Source: Peptococcaceae bacterium
GTDB lineage: Bacteria > Bacillota > Desulfitobacteriia > Desulfitobacteriales > Syntrophobotulaceae
Assembly: GCA_012521215.1 (NCBI GenBank)
Contig: JAAYMU010000116.1
Location: 1 to 57,548, forward strand
Reading direction: 5' to 3'
DNA: 57,548 bases
Shown here: positions 37,158 through 45,867 of the stretch, piece by piece
Numbering within the stretch: the stretch's first letter is position 1
Layout: each line of letters begins with the position of its first letter
Translations under genes and position numbers: made by a program
Notes under the pieces: generated by a model
Seen by the model: the letters and a program-made list of their open reading frames with translations, nothing else
What the model was told of the DNA's origin: nothing
Databases searched by the model: none

Positions 37158-38339
37158 ATGGGGTATAAATTATTTACTTCCGAGTCAGTAACTGAAGGGC
37201 ACCCGGATAAAATATGTGATCAGATTTCGGATGCAGTTCTTGATGCAGTTATTGAAAAAGACAAAAATTGCCGGGTTGCTTGCGAGACCTCCGTTACCAC
37301 CGGACTTGTCCTGTTAAGCGGTGAGATCACCACAAACTGTTATGTTGACATCCCCAAGATTGTCAGGGAAACCATCAGAAAAATCGGCTATACCAGAGCC
37401 AAATACGGTTTTGATGCCGAGACTTGTGCTGTTCTGACTTCTATTGAAGAACAGTCCAGCGATATAGCTATGGGGGTTAACCGGGCTTTGGAGGTTAGAA
37501 ATTCAGACAGTGAAGTTGAGGAACTTGGCGCCGGTGACCAGGGTATGATGTTCGGTTATGCCACCGCTGAAACAGAAGAATATATGCCGATGCCGATCTC
37601 TTTAGCCCATAAGTTGGCCCGTAGACTGGCCGAATTACGTAAGAATGAACAAATAAAATATCTAAGGCCGGACGGCAAGACTCAGGTAACTGTTGAATAT
37701 CGCGATGGACGGCCTTTTAGAGTAGATACAGTTGTTGTTTCTACCCAGCACCACCCGGATGTCTCCCAGGAACAAATTCGCAAGGATGTTCTGGAACAAG
37801 TGGTTTATCCGATTATCCCGTCCACCATGCTGGATAAGAATACTCGCTATTATGTCAACCCCACAGGTAGGTTTGTTATTGGCGGTCCCCATGGAGATGC
37901 CGGCTTAACGGGCCGGAAAATTATTGTTGACACCTACGGTGGTATGGCCAGACATGGCGGAGGTGCCTTCTCCGGCAAAGATCCTACCAAAGTTGACCGT
38001 TCCGGAGCCTATGCTGCTCGTTATGTCGCTAAAAATGTAGTTGCTGCGGGCCTAGCGGAACGCTGCGAACTTCAGATAGCCTATGCCATAGGAGTTGCCA
38101 GTCCGGTTTCTGTATCCGTGGAGACTTTTGGCACAGCCAAAATATCCGATGATAAAATTGCTGAATGCATTAAGCAAGTCTTTGATCTTCGTCCGGCCGC
38201 TATTATTAGAACCTTAGATCTGCTAAGACCCATTTATCAGCAAACCGCCGCTTACGGCCATTTCGGACGCCCGGATTTGGATCTTCCTTGGGAAAGACTG
38301 GACAAGGTCGAGGAATTAAGAGCATTAGCCGGTATATAA
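37158..38339 (+). CDS. metK: S-adenosylmethionine synthetase
   Basis: 393 residues from the ATG at 37158 behind AAGGAGTG. It makes SAM from methionine and [35 protein letters not shown] and the P-loop-like [15 protein letters not shown] are intact. It follows coaBC by 5 bases. No SAM riboswitch is seen, consistent with internal operon placement. A good terminator follows. Confidence 0.98.
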   Translation: MGYKLFTSESVTEGHPDKICDQISDAVLDAVIEKDKNCRVACETSVTTGLVLLSGEITTNCYVDIPKIVRETIRKIGYTRAKYGFDAETCAVLTSIEEQSSDIAMGVNRALEVRNSDSEVEELGAGDQGMMFGYATAETEEYMPMPISLAHKLARRLAELRKNEQIKYLRPDGKTQVTVEYRDGRPFRVDTVVVSTQHHPDVSQEQIRKDVLEQVVYPIIPSTMLDKNTRYYVNPTGRFVIGGPHGDAGLTGRKIIVDTYGGMARHGGGAFSGKDPTKVDRSGAYAARYVAKNVVAAGLAERCELQIAYAIGVASPVSVSVETFGTAKISDDKIAECIKQVFDLRPAAIIRTLDLLRPIYQQTAAYGHFGRPDLDLPWERLDKVEELRALAGI

Positions 38340-38347
38340 ACTACGAA

Positions 38348-38393
38348 AACTGCCATTTTTCAAGAATTTTAACTCTAAAATGGCAGTTTTTTT
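38348..38393 (+). terminator. Rho-independent terminator after metK
   Basis: AACTGCCATTTT (38348-38359) pairs perfectly with AAAATGGCAGTT (38377-38388), followed by TTTTT. It ends the yicC-metK operon. Confidence 0.9.
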
Positions 38394-38563
38394 GTTCCAA
38401 AATGTTAGCTTTTCCTCCTGCACTGTTATATAATTTACATATTAAACTTTACTATATATATAATAGTGAAGAAATTGTTAGCTTTGGGTATTGGAAATAA
38501 ACATCTTGACAATTACAGTTGCCGATTTTATGATGACAAAAACAGGTTCGGTAGGAGGATTGA

Positions 38564-39826
38564 ATGATGTCTCAGGAAGAATTATTAAATGGTTTAAGAA
38601 GAACTGTAGAACAGGTGTTAAAGGCACCTTATTACCAAAAAAAGTTGGCGGAGGTAGGAATCCATTATGCGGGTGATATAAAAACTCTCGATGATTTTCG
38701 CAAGATTCCTTTAACAGAAAAAGAAGACCTGCGTCAAAATTACCCTTTTGGTTTATTTGCCGAACCAATGGATAACATTATTCGAATTCATGCTTCTTCC
38801 GGTACAACCGGCAAACCTACGGTGGTCGGATATACCCGGGAAGATATCAAGTTATGGGCTAAAATTGTGGCCAAGGGCTTTAGGCGCTTAGGAATTACTT
38901 CTAAAGATGTTATCCAGGTTGCTTATGGCTACGGTCTCTTTACCGGCGGTATGGGTATTCATTACGGGGCAGAAGAATTGGGTGCCGTGGTGATCCCCAT
39001 GTCCGGAGGTAATACAGCTAAGCAACTTATGATTATGCGTGATTTTGGCACTACCGTATTGTGCTGTACTCCTTCTTATGCTCTTTACTTAGGCGAAAGC
39101 CTAGCTGAAGCCGGGATATCCAAAGATGAACTAAAACTAAGAATCGGGGTGTTCGGCGCGGAACCCTGGACCGATAAAATGAGACAAGAGATCGAAGCTC
39201 GTTTAGGTCTAACAGCGGTCGATATTTACGGTTTAAGTGAGACCATGGGCCCCGGTGTATCTCTGGAATGTTTAAAAGGCGTGGGGCTGCATATTGATGA
39301 ACACTTTTATCCTGAAATCTTAGATCCCCAGGGCAACCCTTTGCCTGAAGGGGAAGTGGGAGAATTAGTTCTTACTACTTTTGATAAAATGGGTTTTCCT
39401 TCCCTGCGCTATAGAACAAAGGATTTGACCAGTATTACCTATGGAACTTGTGTCTGTGGCCATACCGGCTGGACCATGCAAAGAGTTTCCGGCAGGGTTG
39501 ATGATATGCTTATTATCAGGGGCGTAAACGTATTCCCGAGCCAGATTGAGGAAGCTATTCTTTCCGTAGGCGGTATCGAGCCTCATTACTTGATTATCGT
39601 CGATAGAGAAGGCCCCTTGGACGTTATGGAAGTCCTTGTCGAACTGAGCGACGCCAGCTTCGAAGACGAAATTCGTGAGTTGGAAGAATTGCAGAGCAAG
39701 CTCAGGCAAAGAATTGAAAATATCACCGGCCTGTCAGCCAAAGTGCGCCTGGTCGAACCCAAAAGTATACCCCGCAGTGAAGGCAAGGCCAAAAGGGTTG
39801 AAGACAGGCGCAAGGGAAAAATATAA
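38564..39826 (+). CDS. paaK: Phenylacetate-CoA ligase family (aryl-CoA ligase)
   Basis: 420 residues, an adenylate-forming enzyme. The ATP-binding motif is HASSGTTGKPTVVGYT; YGYGLFTGGMGIHYGAEELG and DIYGLSETMGPGV follow; and the C-terminal hinge is RVDDMLIIRGVNVFPSQIE, all PaaK-like. It activates phenylacetate or a related aryl acid with CoA. In anaerobic clostridia such genes often pair with an ACT-domain gene, as here, and with indolepyruvate:ferredoxin oxidoreductase, not seen in this window. The exact substrate is inferred. Confidence 0.9.
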   Translation: MMSQEELLNGLRRTVEQVLKAPYYQKKLAEVGIHYAGDIKTLDDFRKIPLTEKEDLRQNYPFGLFAEPMDNIIRIHASSGTTGKPTVVGYTREDIKLWAKIVAKGFRRLGITSKDVIQVAYGYGLFTGGMGIHYGAEELGAVVIPMSGGNTAKQLMIMRDFGTTVLCCTPSYALYLGESLAEAGISKDELKLRIGVFGAEPWTDKMRQEIEARLGLTAVDIYGLSETMGPGVSLECLKGVGLHIDEHFYPEILDPQGNPLPEGEVGELVLTTFDKMGFPSLRYRTKDLTSITYGTCVCGHTGWTMQRVSGRVDDMLIIRGVNVFPSQIEEAILSVGGIEPHYLIIVDREGPLDVMEVLVELSDASFEDEIRELEELQSKLRQRIENITGLSAKVRLVEPKSIPRSEGKAKRVEDRRKGKI

Positions 39827-39842
39827 TAAAGGGGGAAGTACT

Positions 39843-40238
39843 ATGCTTCAACTATCTGTTTTTCTGGAAAATACGAAGGGACGGTTAGCAGAGGTACTTA
39901 ATCTTCTTGCCGAATTCAATGTTAATATTAGAGCCCTGTCGCTTGCCGATACCAAGGACTATGGGGTTTTAAGAGTAATTGTTGAAAACCCGGAGGAAGT
40001 GGCCGCCAAGCTTAAGGATCGTAATTGCGTTGTTAAGCTCACCCCTGTTTGGGTTTTGAAGGTACCGGATAAGCCGGGAGGGCTCGCCTCTATGCTTAAT
40101 AAGCTTGTGGCTGAAGGAATTGTAGTGGAGTACATGTATGCTTTTGTAGAACGGGAAAAAGAACAGGCTCAAGTAGTAATACGGGTACGGGATGTTGAAT
40201 TAATGCAAAAGGCTATAAAAAAATATAATTTAGAATAA
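39843..40238 (+). CDS. Tandem ACT-domain protein
   Basis: 131 residues from the ATG at 39843 behind AAAGGGGGAAG. It has two ACT domains: LSVFLENTKGRLAEVLNLLA (residues ~3-65) and VWVLKVPDKPGGLASMLNKL (~70-130). ACT domains bind amino acids. The gene follows paaK by 16 bases, suggesting that aromatic amino-acid or aryl-acid sensing regulates the ligase. No DNA-binding or catalytic domain is present. Confidence 0.85.
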   Translation: MLQLSVFLENTKGRLAEVLNLLAEFNVNIRALSLADTKDYGVLRVIVENPEEVAAKLKDRNCVVKLTPVWVLKVPDKPGGLASMLNKLVAEGIVVEYMYAFVEREKEQAQVVIRVRDVELMQKAIKKYNLE

Positions 40239-40376
40239 TAAATAAACCAGATACTTTAGGAAGGTGTCTTCATGTTGAAACTTGAAGGCATCTTTTTTAT
40301 TCACTCAACTTGCCCAAATACTCCATTCGCCCGGTCACGTAGCTAAGAACCTGCTCATTTCCGTATTTGGGCAAGC
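40239..40376 (+). repeat. Dispersed intergenic repeat, copy B (with terminator hairpin)
   Basis: A short hairpin (about 40261-40293, GGTGTCTTCATGT paired with ACTTGAAGGCATC) ends in TTTTTT and probably terminates paaK-ACT. It is followed by a perfect 13-bp inverted repeat: CTTGCCCAAATAC (40309-40321) with GTATTTGGGCAAG (40363-40375), 41-base loop. Both parts have relatives at 29300-29470. The rest of this 296-base gap (to 40534) shows no gene. Confidence 0.72.
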
Positions 40377-40534
40377 TTTCTTTATGATGAAGAAATCAGA
40401 AGTTGTGTTAGTTATACTCATGACATCGGCGGCTAGAGAGCTTTTTTGTCAGATGGGCCTATTCTAGTGACCGAATAATTAAATGCCCATATATTAGTTA
40501 AGAGAAAGTTCAGCAGGATTTGGGGGGGATAAGG

Positions 40535-41095
40535 GTGTTCAACTTCCGTAGACGTCTTCTGTTTCCAATACATATCGAGCATCCTGACGAAAAAATGGCC
40601 GCCCTATTAGCCAGAGATTTAAATGGCCCGGACGGCGAGTTTGTTTCTTTTGCCAATTATTTATATCACAGTGTTCATATAACCAATACTTATTTACGGG
40701 AACTTTTGGGCATGGTGGCTGCAGAAGAACTGGGGCATTGGGAAATAATTGCAGTTGTAATCAGGAAATTGGGCTTTGATTATTTACCCTCGCCTGATAT
40801 TTCCACTAGGATCAGTGTTGGTCAAAATAAAAGTAAGATCCAAGATTTTGAGGTCCTTAACATGCTAAGATACCATGAAGATTCTGAAATAAAGGCCAAA
40901 CAAAGGTATTTAAAACTTGTAAAGTCCACCGATGATCAGTCTCTGAAAAAAATATTCCAGTTTTTGGCCTGCCGGGAAACTGTTCATCAGAAGCTTCTCC
41001 ATAGAACAATCTCTCTGGTAAGTGAAAAGGCAGAAAATGAACAGTTCAGTGCCGTTATTCACGAGTACAAAATGAGTTTAAGGGTTGTTAAATGA
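40535..41095 (+). CDS. CotJC-like manganese-catalase-family protein
   Basis: 186 residues from a GTG at 40535 with a G-run 7-12 bases upstream. It is a ferritin-like four-helix fold of the CotJC/Mn-catalase group. Likely metal ligands are E35 (GPDGEF), E65 and H68 (AAEELGHWE), a Glu in YHEDSEIKAK, and Glu/His in CRETVHQKLLH. CotJC is a spore-coat protein in Bacillus. This one is not in a cotJABC cluster but stands before a cysteine-desulfurase-like gene. Catalase activity is possible but unproven. Confidence 0.75.
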   Translation: MFNFRRRLLFPIHIEHPDEKMAALLARDLNGPDGEFVSFANYLYHSVHITNTYLRELLGMVAAEELGHWEIIAVVIRKLGFDYLPSPDISTRISVGQNKSKIQDFEVLNMLRYHEDSEIKAKQRYLKLVKSTDDQSLKKIFQFLACRETVHQKLLHRTISLVSEKAENEQFSAVIHEYKMSLRVVK

Positions 41096-41122
41096 TGGTA
41101 GGTATTAGGAGGAGAAAATGAA

Positions 41123-42511
41123 ATGAATTTCACATTTTCCAAGATGGATTTTAAAAATTTAGTTGTCGGCCTAGACGCTCCGGTACTGTTGCGGAGCGGC
41201 AAAAGCATAAGGGGGATCAACTTCGATAATGCTGCTACAACCCCGCCCTTGATCAAGGTTATCGAAGAAATCAATAGCTTTGCACCTTACTATTCTTCCA
41301 TTCATCGAGGAGGTGGTTACAAGGCTAAAATTTCCTCAGACAGGTACGAAGAAGCTAGAAAAACAGTGCTCAAGTTCGTTGGGGGCAATCCTAACAAGGA
41401 TGTCGTAATCTTTGTGCAAAATGCTACTGCAGCCATAAACAAAGTTGCTCATAGATTGGCCCAGCAAGCTGAAGAGTACATAAACAGCGGTTCAAAAAAG
41501 AATAACCAAAACATGGAGAAAATGGTTGTTTTAGCGACCTCTATGGAGCACCATTCCAATGATTTGCCTTGGAGGAACAATTATGAAGTTAAATACATAG
41601 AAGTAGATGAATGTGGAAGACTTAGTCTTGACGATCTGAGGGCCAAACTGGAGAAATATAAAGGACTGGTTAAACTTGTTACAGTAACCGGCGCTTCCAA
41701 TGTTACGGGCTATGTTAATCCCATTCATCGTATTGCTGAATGGGCCCATAGATACGGGGCCCAAATCCTGGTTGACGCCTCCCAGCTTATTCCCCACGCC
41801 CCTTTTGATATGAAACCCTTTGCCTCGAACAAACATATCGATTTTGTGGTTTTTTCCGCTCATAAAATGTACGCTCCTTTTGGAGTAGGCGTACTCATCG
41901 GTCCCAAAGACTTTTTTGAACATGGAGATCCGGACTATTCAGGCGGCGGAACGGTCAAAGCCGTAACTCATGAGCAGGTTATTTGGAACGATCCTCCTTT
42001 CAAAGATGAGGCCGGGACGCCAAATTTGATGGGAGTTATTGCTTTGACGGCCGCTATCAACGCCTTGACCCATATTGGGATGAGAAATATAGAAAAACAT
42101 GAGAAAACGCTTACCAGACAACTAATCCAAGGACTTAAAAAAATCAGCTCCATCGAGTTGTACTGTACTGAGGATGAAGATCAGGAACGGGTAGGGATTG
42201 TTCCTTTTAACATGAAAGGGGTTTATTGCGACCACTTGGCTGAGATTTTAGCCGGGGAGGCAGGAATAGCGGTTAGAAGCGGCTGTTTTTGTGCCCATCC
42301 CTATATTCAGAGACTGTTAAAAATAGCACCGGATAAAGTGAATTCAGTAATGCAAAATCCCAATGGTATCAAGCCGGGCATGGTCAGGGTAAGTTTTGGT
42401 TTCTATAATGAGCACGAGGAAGTAGAAAAATTTATTGAAATACTGCGGGAAATAGGGAAAGACAGATGGCGTTATTTGAAACTTTATAGCAATAAACATA
42501 AGTCTGCATAA
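41123..42511 (+). CDS. Class V aminotransferase, cysteine-desulfurase-like
   Basis: 462 residues, longer than the usual ~400-410. NFDNAATTPP near residue 33 and MEHHSNDLPWR are typical of the SufS/CsdA branch. The PLP lysine is K248 in FSAHKMYAPFG. The catalytic-loop Cys pair is C388/C390 in RSGCFCAHPY. It should release sulfur from cysteine as a persulfide. Insertions lie around residues 120-140 and in the C-terminus. No sufU or iscU is adjacent; a DsrE-like protein is the next gene and may be the acceptor. AGGAGGAG precedes the ATG. Confidence 0.82.
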   Translation: MNFTFSKMDFKNLVVGLDAPVLLRSGKSIRGINFDNAATTPPLIKVIEEINSFAPYYSSIHRGGGYKAKISSDRYEEARKTVLKFVGGNPNKDVVIFVQNATAAINKVAHRLAQQAEEYINSGSKKNNQNMEKMVVLATSMEHHSNDLPWRNNYEVKYIEVDECGRLSLDDLRAKLEKYKGLVKLVTVTGASNVTGYVNPIHRIAEWAHRYGAQILVDASQLIPHAPFDMKPFASNKHIDFVVFSAHKMYAPFGVGVLIGPKDFFEHGDPDYSGGGTVKAVTHEQVIWNDPPFKDEAGTPNLMGVIALTAAINALTHIGMRNIEKHEKTLTRQLIQGLKKISSIELYCTEDEDQERVGIVPFNMKGVYCDHLAEILAGEAGIAVRSGCFCAHPYIQRLLKIAPDKVNSVMQNPNGIKPGMVRVSFGFYNEHEEVEKFIEILREIGKDRWRYLKLYSNKHKSA

Positions 42512-42574
42512 ACCCTTTTAACATTACCGAAAATATAGATATTAAATATATTTCGGTGATGGCGGTGAAGTGCA

Positions 42575-43087
42575 GTGCAGTCCCCAAAAAATAATTCCGG
42601 TCATAAACATGCCGGAAAGAAACTTAGTTTAATTCTTTTTAGTTGTGAATATGACAAAGCTTTAGCTGCTTTAATTCTGGCCAACTCCGCCAGGGAGATG
42701 AATATGACGGTCAATATTTTCTTTGCCTTTTGGGGTTTATGTTTACTTCGAGACCCTGATAAAATGTCAGCAGAGGATAAAACCACTTTAGAAAAAATGT
42801 TCGGTTTGGCAGCGCCCCGGGGGCCGAATGAACTGCCTTTATCCCGTCTGAACATGGCCGGTCTGGGGAAAGCCATGCTCGAAGAGATGATGGACGATCA
42901 GGATTCCCCGGATTTAAACGCTTTTCTGCAAGGTGCTCAAAAAAAGGGGGTAAATTTCCTGGCTTGCAAGTTATCCTTGGAAGTCATGGGCTTTAAACCT
43001 GAGGAGCTTTGGCCCGAAGTAAAGGTGTTAACAGCCAAGGAGTACTTGGAAGATGCCCTGGAGGCGGACATTCAGCTTTTTATTTAA
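42575..43087 (+). CDS. DsrE/DsrF-like sulfur-relay family protein
   Basis: 170 residues from a GTG at 42575 behind a weak GGCGGTGA. It is a DsrE/DsrF/DsrH-like (peroxiredoxin-like) fold: LSLILFSCEYDKALAALILA, MTVNIFFAFWGLCLL, the family block LSRLNMAGLGKAML and the conserved Cys (residue 131) in NFLACKLSLEVMGF. Such proteins carry persulfide sulfur. Position after the desulfurase-like gene suggests a sulfur-transfer pair. Confidence 0.78.
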   Translation: MQSPKNNSGHKHAGKKLSLILFSCEYDKALAALILANSAREMNMTVNIFFAFWGLCLLRDPDKMSAEDKTTLEKMFGLAAPRGPNELPLSRLNMAGLGKAMLEEMMDDQDSPDLNAFLQGAQKKGVNFLACKLSLEVMGFKPEELWPEVKVLTAKEYLEDALEADIQLFI

Positions 43088-43127
43088 AAGCGGTTTTATT
43101 GATTGATTTAAGTGATTTTATGGTTAA

Positions 43128-43373
43128 CTAGATTTTAGGGATTTTATATTCCTTTTCCATATTGTCGGCATCAATAACAATGGTATATTCCTGCGTGTCG
43201 GTCTTAGAACCATATCTTTGGTAACTCTTATTGCTAATATACTTTTGATATATTTGATTAGCCACTAAGATTAACAGTAATACAGGCAGTAAGAATAAAA
43301 AGAATACTCTAGCGATCATAAATAAACCCATAAAGAGGATTACCCAGAGTAACATTTTCATTATAGCCGGCAA
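43128..43373 (-). CDS. Small membrane protein of unknown function
   Basis: 81 residues on the minus strand from a TTG start behind AAAGGGGTG. Residues ~6-40 are strongly hydrophobic (LLWVILFMGLFMIARVFFLF) and the C-terminal half is charged and soluble. No family is recognised. It is convergent with the DsrE-like gene and divergent from the NfeD gene. It could be a real small gene or a fortuitous frame; the ribosome-binding site favours the former. Confidence 0.55.
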   Translation of the reverse strand: MPAIMKMLLWVILFMGLFMIARVFFLFLLPVLLLILVANQIYQKYISNKSYQRYGSKTDTQEYTIVIDADNMEKEYKIPKI

Positions 43374-43601
43374 ATTAAGTCACCCCTTTCTAAAAGGTAG
43401 GTCACTATCAATTATACCTTATTCTCAAAGGAAAAATAAGTTGGCAAAATCTATACTCCAAGGAAAATTTAAGTAAAAATAATTATTATTTATAAAATAT
43501 CATTTCTTAAATACTATTTATTAAACCATAATTTCCAGAGGTTTAAATTAGGTAATAGTGTTAAAATATGCTAAAATAACTCCAGAGAGGAGGGACATTA
43601 T

Positions 43602-44090
43602 TTGTTAACCGGAATTTCCCTAATTTTAGTAATGTTGGGATTAGCCTTGATTATAGTCGAAATTTTTTTAATTCCCAGCGTCGGCGTAGTTGGGCTTATG
43701 GGTTTTTTTGTGATGCTTTTTGGTATATTCCGCATGGCCGACAATTTTGCTCAAGGGGTAATCTATTTTCTCATTACTCTTTTGGCTACCGGACTTATTA
43801 TCTACATAGGTTATAAGACAGGGCATTTAGCTAGACTGTGGAATAGGCTTTCTTTGAGGGATAAACAAAAAAACGAGGATGGGTACGTGGCACCCAATCT
43901 GGAATATCAAAAGTATTTGGGTAAAACGGGTGTAGCCCTTACTCTTCTTCGACCTGCCGGTTCGGCATTAATTGACGGGCAGCGGGTGGACGTAGTTTCT
44001 GACGGGAGTTTTATTCCTAAAGATTCTCCAATTAAAGTCATAGCGGTAGAAGGTACCAGGATTATTGTGAATCGAATCGATACCCAATAA
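43602..44090 (+). CDS. NfeD family membrane protein
   Basis: 162 residues from a TTG start behind GAGAGGAGGG. Two or three hydrophobic segments fill residues 3-75 (LVMLGLALIIVEIFLIPSVG). A small OB-fold NfeD domain follows (YLGKTGVALTLLRPAGSALI, GQRVDVVSDGSFI). It is the short NfeD form without the serine-protease domain, the usual partner of flotillins; floA follows. The pair organises membrane microdomains in Bacillus. Confidence 0.9.
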   Translation: MLTGISLILVMLGLALIIVEIFLIPSVGVVGLMGFFVMLFGIFRMADNFAQGVIYFLITLLATGLIIYIGYKTGHLARLWNRLSLRDKQKNEDGYVAPNLEYQKYLGKTGVALTLLRPAGSALIDGQRVDVVSDGSFIPKDSPIKVIAVEGTRIIVNRIDTQ

Positions 44091-44146
44091 CTAACTATAT
44101 TGGGGAGGTTATTTTGGGAGGTTATTAATATTTAGGAGGTTATTAA

Positions 44147-45145
44147 ATGAGTCCTTTACTAGCGACAATCTTTCTTATTATTATCATTTTGATCCTCATC
44201 ATGGTGTTGTTTACGATCATTCCTGTAGGGCTGTGGATTTCCGCCCTGGCGGCCGGGGTTAACGTCGGAATCTTTACCCTGATTGGTATGCGCCTGCGTC
44301 GCGTAGTCCCCAGCAGAATTGTTAATCCGCTAATCAAAGCGCATAAGGCCGGCTTAAGCTTATCCACTGCGCAATTAGAAGCCCATCATCTGGCAGGCGG
44401 AAATGTAGACAAAGTGGTAAATGCCCTTATTGCTGCAGAGCGGGCGGCCATTATGCTTAGGTTTGAAAGAGCGGCGGCTATCGACCTGGCCGGTCGAGAT
44501 GTATTGCAAGCCGTTCAGATGTCCGTTAACCCTAAAGTTATTGAGACCCCCGTTGTCTCAGCAGTAGCCCAGAACGGGATCGAACTCAGAGTTAAAGCCA
44601 GAGTTACGGTGAGAGCCAATATTGATCGTCTGGTCGGTGGTGCCGGGGAAGAAACCATTATTGCTCGTGTCGGCGAAGGTATTGTAACCAGTATCGGTAG
44701 TTCAGTATCTCATAAAGATGTGTTGGAAAACCCGGATGTTGTTTCCCAGACGGTATTAAATAAAGGCTTAGACTCCGGTACGGCTTTTGAAATTCTCTCC
44801 ATCGATATTGCCGATGTGGATGTTGGCAAAAACATCGGTGCCCAACTGCAGACCGATCAGGCCGAAGCCGATAAGCGGATTGCCCAGGCGAAGGCCGAGG
44901 AACGCAGAGCCATGGCTGTAGCCAGAGAACAAGAAATGAAGGCAGCTGTACAGGAAATGAGAGCCAAAGTAGTTGAAGCGGAAGCAGAGGTACCCAAAGC
45001 TTTGGCCGCAGCTCTTAAAGAAGGTAATCTGGGAGTTATGGATTATTATAACTTACAGAATATTATTGCCGATACCAAAATGAGAGATAATATCGCCGGT
45101 ACGGCCAAGGCTAATACGCCTGACAGCACGACACCTAAAAAGTAG
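44147..45145 (+). CDS. floA: Flotillin-like protein FloA
   Basis: 332 residues. An N-terminal membrane hairpin (residues ~5-50) is followed by the FloA-specific segment [20 protein letters not shown], an SPFH domain ([20 protein letters not shown]), and a coiled-coil with Ala/Glu repeats ([20 protein letters not shown]). It scaffolds membrane microdomains. TAGGAGG precedes the ATG. It pairs with NfeD upstream; the next gene starts 10 bases after its stop. Confidence 0.96.
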   Translation: MSPLLATIFLIIIILILIMVLFTIIPVGLWISALAAGVNVGIFTLIGMRLRRVVPSRIVNPLIKAHKAGLSLSTAQLEAHHLAGGNVDKVVNALIAAERAAIMLRFERAAAIDLAGRDVLQAVQMSVNPKVIETPVVSAVAQNGIELRVKARVTVRANIDRLVGGAGEETIIARVGEGIVTSIGSSVSHKDVLENPDVVSQTVLNKGLDSGTAFEILSIDIADVDVGKNIGAQLQTDQAEADKRIAQAKAEERRAMAVAREQEMKAAVQEMRAKVVEAEAEVPKALAAALKEGNLGVMDYYNLQNIIADTKMRDNIAGTAKANTPDSTTPKK

Positions 45146-45155
45146 GTGAGTGTTA

Positions 45156-45752
45156 ATGGGTGATATTTTTACGTTTATAGTTATCGGGGTTATATTTTAC
45201 ATGTTTTTTTCCAGAAAGGACCAGCCACCCCGGCGCAGCAGTCAGCCGCCTCGGCGCAGTACTCAGCCACTTCAACGTAGTACTGAGCTGCCCCGGCGTA
45301 GTCCTGTGCCTACTGAAAATTATCAGCCCTCAGCTGAAAAAATAAACAGGCAGCCTAAGATAAATACCCCAGAAACCAGTAAACAGGTTTACAAAAGGGT
45401 AGAGCGTCAAAGCTTAGAACCGACAGCCGGATTAGACCGGCAGCTTTACTGGGAAAGTGAAGAAGGATATTCGGATTACGGCAAGTACCCCAGTACGCAG
45501 GGTACTCAAGGAGTGGAGGGGACGAAAGGCCTTGAGGGTTCTGCCGGTGATGAAGGTTCTGCCGGTTATGAAGGATCTGCTGGCTATGAAGAGGTTAAAC
45601 AAGGTCCAATCAAAGAAAATCAAGCCTTTTCTGATCAGCCTAAACTAGAGCCTGTTTTGAGTTTTACGTCGCAAGACCTGGTTCGGGGTGTTATTTGGGC
45701 TGAAATACTTAAAAAACCCGGGGAAAGAGGTGTTTTATCCAAGAAGTTTTAA
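45156..45752 (+). CDS. Membrane-anchored low-complexity protein with collagen-like triplets
   Basis: 198 residues from the ATG at 45156 with AGGTGAG 6 bases upstream. One N-terminal membrane segment (residues ~3-17, IFTFIVIGVIFYMFF) is followed by a 7-residue repeat rich in Pro, Arg and Ser (residues 23-50), a charged linker, a collagen-like stretch of ten X-Y-Gly triplets (114-143) and a C-terminal segment LVRGVIWAEILKKPGERG that looks conserved and folded. No family is recognised. Tight spacing after floA suggests the same operon and a membrane role. Confidence 0.75.
   Translation: MGDIFTFIVIGVIFYMFFSRKDQPPRRSSQPPRRSTQPLQRSTELPRRSPVPTENYQPSAEKINRQPKINTPETSKQVYKRVERQSLEPTAGLDRQLYWESEEGYSDYGKYPSTQGTQGVEGTKGLEGSAGDEGSAGYEGSAGYEEVKQGPIKENQAFSDQPKLEPVLSFTSQDLVRGVIWAEILKKPGERGVLSKKF
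45222..45305 (+). repeat. 21-bp coding repeat, four copies
   Basis: Four imperfect 21-base units encode QPPRRSS, QPPRRST, QPLQRST and ELPRRSP. The conserved CGG-CGC/CGT-AG core shows recent tandem duplication within the gene. Confidence 0.8.
45495..45584 (+). repeat. Collagen-like Gly-every-third repeat
   Basis: Ten consecutive X-Y-Gly codon triplets run from Thr114 to Gly143 (TQG, TQG, VEG, TKG, LEG, SAG, DEG, SAG, YEG, SAG). The second half is an 18-base DNA repeat (GGTTCTGCCGGTGATGAA and variants) that could expand or contract. Confidence 0.8.
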
Positions 45753-45867
45753 TTTCAAAGAATTAAAGTATCTATAAAATCTTAACTTCAAAAAGAATAA
45801 TTAAATACGAAATAATAATTTAAAAAATGATTTAATAGTATATTTAAAAGAATTGGAGAAAGAGATA

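Noticed and set aside
38447-38471. Inverted repeat CTTTACTAT/ATAGTGAAG upstream of paaK, similar to the his operator.
   Set aside because: It has one mismatch and a half-site spacing one base longer than the his palindrome, in a very A+T-rich stretch. Likely chance.
40282-40467. A 61-codon open frame on the plus strand.
   Set aside because: It starts in the terminator hairpin, runs through the inverted repeat and has no ribosome-binding site or recognisable protein pattern.
41118-41126. A minimal upstream ORF (ATG AAA TGA) overlapping the desulfurase-like start.
   Set aside because: Such triplets arise often by chance; the real ATG at 41123 shares the same ribosome-binding site, so no regulatory role can be supported.
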